Shown here one piece after another: positions 61,761-64,000 of a DNA stretch of 64,000 bases (position 1 is its first letter; every line of letters starts with the position of its first letter). The notes under the pieces were generated by a model, which was not told the origin of the DNA, did not search any database, and saw nothing but the letters and a program-made list of their open reading frames with translations. A program made the position numbers and the translations under genes. Location of the stretch: positions 30,778-94,777 of the forward strand of contig NZ_JAGBLU010000141.1 of assembly GCF_017635265.1 (NCBI RefSeq), in the 5' to 3' direction. Source of the stretch: Butyrivibrio sp. (GTDB lineage: Bacteria; Bacillota; Clostridia; Lachnospirales; Lachnospiraceae).

Positions 61761-63262
61761 AAAAATCCTTTCTTTCTTTCAATTCCCTGAACATTAAGCC
61801 CTTGATCAAGGTAAGCTTTAATGCTCTCAATTATTTCTCTTGTATAAACCTCACCGGGTGCAATGATTGGTATTCCCGGTGGATATAGATTTACAAATTC
61901 TGCTGCAATCCTATTTTCAGCCTCATCGAATAGGACAATTTCTTTTTCTTTGTCCCATGCTTCACATATATTCATTTTCTTTTTAGGTAAAATAACGACT
62001 TTGTTGGAAACTTTAGACTCAATCGTCATTGATAGTCTCTTATCAATTTCTATCAGAGCATTGATAAAACGCCTAATCCCATCTTCCGTATCCCAACCTG
62101 TTATGATTGCCAAAGCAGTCTTTTCTCCGGCCATTTCCAGCTGAAGATGATACTCCTCACGAAGTATATCATATAACTGCTCTCCTGTCATTGTGCTATC
62201 TTGGACAGAAACTAGTACTTTTGACGGATCATCTATTACATTTTTGCCAATTACTTTAAGTAACTTGCACTTCGCCGTTTCTCTTTGAATTTTGTTCCTA
62301 TAATTTAGAAGCTTATCTATAAACTGAGTACTATTTTCTTCAATCTCTTTCATTGCAAGATCTATTGAAGACATTAGAACATAAGATGGACTACTGGTTT
62401 GATATATTCTCAAAAAACGTTTTAATCTGCTTTTATCTACCAGATTACCTGAAACATGAATCAATGCTGTTTGTGTCATTGATGGAAGTGTCTTATGAAC
62501 ACTATGGATAACAATATCTGCTCCCTGAGTAATCGCATTTTCAGGAACAGAAAAATATTCTTCAGGTGATGATTCATTATATGATCTATAATCTGCCTTA
62601 ATTCCGGGATTTACCGAAAAGTTTTCAGCCTGAACATCACTACTGTTTTCTTTGTTATCATATGAACTTTTCTGATTCTTTTTACCAAATCCAAAATGTG
62701 CCCCATGAGCTGCATCTACAATGAGCGGAATACCTCGTTTATGACATACATTAGCGATCCCACGTACATCCGAGCACTTACCTTCATATGTTGGTGAAGT
62801 AATAAAAACTGCTTCTACACTATCATCTAAATTCAGCTCAATATCCTGTGCTGAAAAGCTATCCGGAATATTAATCCCATCAATTTGCTTATACGGAAGA
62901 TATTTAACATTAAGATTTCTAAGATATACTGCATGATAAAATGACTTGTGACTCCCTCTTGCCGCAAGAACAGTCCCTCTTGGGGATACAGTTGCCGAAA
63001 CAGCAGATAAGACTCCGCCTGTACTTCCATTTACAAGAAAATAAGTCTGCTCCGAACCGTAAAGTTTATTTGCCCGTTCTTCAGCCTCAAGAATAATTCC
63101 ATTTTCATCATGAAGATTGTCAAATCCATCTATTTCTGTTATATCACAGCGAAAAGCACCCTTCATCGGGGTGCTTATCTCATTTCTTTTATGACCCGGC
63201 ATATGCAATGGGTACATATCACTTTCTGCCAAGTTTATAAGCTCCTGGTACAGATCAGGCAT
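61742..63262 (-). CDS. Orn/Lys/Arg decarboxylase family PLP enzyme (SpeA/YaaO-like)
   Basis: The 506-residue fold-I PLP enzyme has YPLHMPGHKRN near the start, NGSTGG, DAAHGAHFGF and the Schiff-base lysine in SVHKTLPSMTQTAL. A C-terminal decarboxylase domain carries YPPGIPIIAPGE. It probably decarboxylates arginine, lysine or ornithine. An insertion with Asn/Ser/Lys-rich sequence (KKNQKSSYDNKENSSD) follows DAAHGAHFGFG. The ATG at 63262 overlaps the HD-domain gene by 8 bases. Confidence 0.88.
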   Translation of the reverse strand: MPDLYQELINLAESDMYPLHMPGHKRNEISTPMKGAFRCDITEIDGFDNLHDENGIILEAEERANKLYGSEQTYFLVNGSTGGVLSAVSATVSPRGTVLAARGSHKSFYHAVYLRNLNVKYLPYKQIDGINIPDSFSAQDIELNLDDSVEAVFITSPTYEGKCSDVRGIANVCHKRGIPLIVDAAHGAHFGFGKKNQKSSYDNKENSSDVQAENFSVNPGIKADYRSYNESSPEEYFSVPENAITQGADIVIHSVHKTLPSMTQTALIHVSGNLVDKSRLKRFLRIYQTSSPSYVLMSSIDLAMKEIEENSTQFIDKLLNYRNKIQRETAKCKLLKVIGKNVIDDPSKVLVSVQDSTMTGEQLYDILREEYHLQLEMAGEKTALAIITGWDTEDGIRRFINALIEIDKRLSMTIESKVSNKVVILPKKKMNICEAWDKEKEIVLFDEAENRIAAEFVNLYPPGIPIIAPGEVYTREIIESIKAYLDQGLNVQGIERKKGFLCVRQK

Positions 63263-63890
63263 AATTAACTCTAATTTTTCCCTTTCGTAGCTTAAGCGTT
63301 TCAAGTGTTGACGCATATTTATCAGCAAGACAAACAATCCATGCTTCTCTGCATCTTGGCGGATTAATTGTCAATGGCCACATATGCTTAACTATTATAT
63401 CCTTTTCTCTCTCTGAGAGCGAAAAATCTCTTGTAGCATTTCTCAATGCTATTCCCGGATGATAAAATCCATGAAGTTTAGGATGTATATTGCCGGGAGC
63501 ATCCTGAATATGCCAGTCATACAAAAAATAATCATGAAGTAGTGCGCCTCGAACAAGCTCTCTTTCTCTTCCATTGATAGAAAGCTTTCTGTTGAGCTTA
63601 ATTGCACACAAAGCTACATGAATACTATGTTCATAAACAGTTACATTTCCATGCTGAATAAACTCTTTCAGCCTTGCATACTGCTCTGAACAAAGTATTT
63701 CTTCTCCATGTTTTTTTAGGATCTCTCTATATTCTTCACTACTTTCAAGCTCATTCAATATTTCCGGATCAAAGGTATCCGGATTATAGTCCTTAATATT
63801 GAGGACTGTCTTGATTATTTTTTTATCTTCTTTCGATAGTCTCATTCTTATACCATTTTCACAAAACCTGAAATCTATTACTTTTTGCAT
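63255..63890 (-). CDS. HD-domain phosphohydrolase-like protein
   Basis: The 211-residue protein has an HD domain with TVYEHSIHVALCA near residue 85, GALLHDYFLYDWH (the HD pair) and KHMWPLTINPPR. The family hydrolyses nucleotides or other phosphates. The start is taken at the ATG at 63890; an ATG at 63845 (MRLSKEDKK) is an alternative, and neither has a strong ribosome site. It begins the housekeeping operon and follows a tRNA terminator. Confidence 0.87.
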   Translation of the reverse strand: MQKVIDFRFCENGIRMRLSKEDKKIIKTVLNIKDYNPDTFDPEILNELESSEEYREILKKHGEEILCSEQYARLKEFIQHGNVTVYEHSIHVALCAIKLNRKLSINGRERELVRGALLHDYFLYDWHIQDAPGNIHPKLHGFYHPGIALRNATRDFSLSEREKDIIVKHMWPLTINPPRCREAWIVCLADKYASTLETLKLRKGKIRVNYA

Positions 63891-63938
63891 CAACTTGTTT
63901 TATGATATCACGAATATATACAGAAAAGTATAAAAAAT

Positions 63939-63970
63939 AAAAAAACTCAGTAAACAAATCGTTTACTGAG
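63939..63970 (-). terminator. Intrinsic terminator after the tRNA gene
   Basis: CTCAGTAAAC and GTTTACTGAG pair perfectly over 10 bases with a 5-base loop, followed by seven Ts on the minus strand. It closes the tRNA transcript entering from the right edge. Confidence 0.9.
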
Positions 63971-63983
63971 AGTAAAAAAAAGA

Positions 63984-64000
63984 TGCCTAGAGTCGGAATC
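63984..64000 (-). tRNA. 3' end of a tRNA gene, cut by the window edge
   Basis: On the minus strand the last 17 bases read GATT, CCGAC, TCTAGGC and A, matching the end of the T-loop, the 3' half of the T-stem, a 7-base acceptor strand and the discriminator base. No CCA is encoded; a T-run and terminator follow. The anticodon is outside the window, so the isotype is unknown. Confidence 0.7.

Noticed and set aside
61048-61797. A 249-codon plus-strand frame opposite pyruvate kinase
   Set aside because: It is antisense to an intact pyk and its Ser/Pro-rich translation is typical of the reverse complement of a conserved gene.
63984-64000. The tRNA 3' end as an attachment site for an integrated element
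   Set aside because: No integrase, direct repeat of the tRNA end or mobile genes were found in the window; the neighbours are housekeeping genes.

Overview
The window looks like the chromosome of an anaerobic, low-GC Firmicute of the Lachnospiraceae type (Butyrivibrio or Pseudobutyrivibrio-like). I infer this from the AT-rich sequence, strong AGGAGG-type ribosome binding sites, many cytoplasmic plant-polysaccharide glycosidases driven by AraC-type regulators, YesN/LplB/LplC-style sugar ABC transporters, and a housekeeping block (Orn/Lys/Arg decarboxylase, guanylate kinase, YaaR, HolB, RicT, methyltransferase, RsmI) typical of that family. Species cannot be fixed from the sequence alone.

Region 1 (about 1-16600, all minus strand) is an accessory nitrogen/ring-catabolism locus. 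Read in transcription order it is: an XRE regulator, a LysR regulator, a lipoprotein substrate-binding protein, LivH, LivM, LivG, an MmgE/PrpD protein, LivF, dihydropyrimidinase-like enzyme 2, a cysteine hydrolase of the isochorismatase/N-carbamoylsarcosine amidase type, dihydropyrimidinase-like enzyme 1, an Old-Yellow-Enzyme-like reductase with a Cys cluster, a nitrilase-superfamily C-N hydrolase, an SLC13-type anion carrier and a cytidylate-kinase-like protein. A polar amino-acid ABC ATPase with its own promoter follows and runs off the left edge. The layout suggests uptake, reduction, ring opening and decarbamoylation or deamidation of a cyclic ureide or imide, with a carboxylate carried by the SLC13 protein. 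I do not know a described system with this exact set, and the substrate is open.

Region 2 (16789-25350) is a sugar-acid and rhamnogalacturonan-type block: an IolC-like PfkB kinase, an unrecognised (alpha/alpha)-toroid enzyme, a ROK sugar kinase, a GH105 unsaturated uronyl hydrolase with a divergent AraC regulator, and a PHP-domain CehA/McbA-type metallohydrolase. Between the GH105 and ROK genes lies a striking 51-bp-period array of TTACCC/GGGTAA dyads.

Region 3 (25353-28600) holds a Ser/Asn-rich protein of unknown role, a lipoprotein and an Rpn-family nuclease.

Region 4 (28600-49450) contains two mirrored polysaccharide loci. The first has a minus-strand operon AraC-GH28-GH38 opposite a plus-strand operon permease-permease-binding protein-GH43-like. 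The second has a minus-strand operon permease-permease-binding protein-GH43 opposite an AraC regulator, followed by GH43-GH88 (minus) and a divergent GPH symporter. All the glycosidases lack signal peptides, so oligosaccharides are imported and trimmed inside the cell.

Region 5 (49458-64000, minus strand) is mixed and housekeeping: a flavin-binding-type small protein, an unknown protein, a membrane-anchored GH25-SH3b lysozyme with an altered active-site residue, PckA, a GH27 alpha-galactosidase, RsmI, a NPPY methyltransferase, RicT, HolB, YaaR, a guanylate-kinase-like protein, pyruvate kinase, an Orn/Lys/Arg decarboxylase, an HD-domain protein, and at the right edge the 3' end of a tRNA gene with its terminator. 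No CRISPR array, insertion sequence, rRNA or phage gene was seen.
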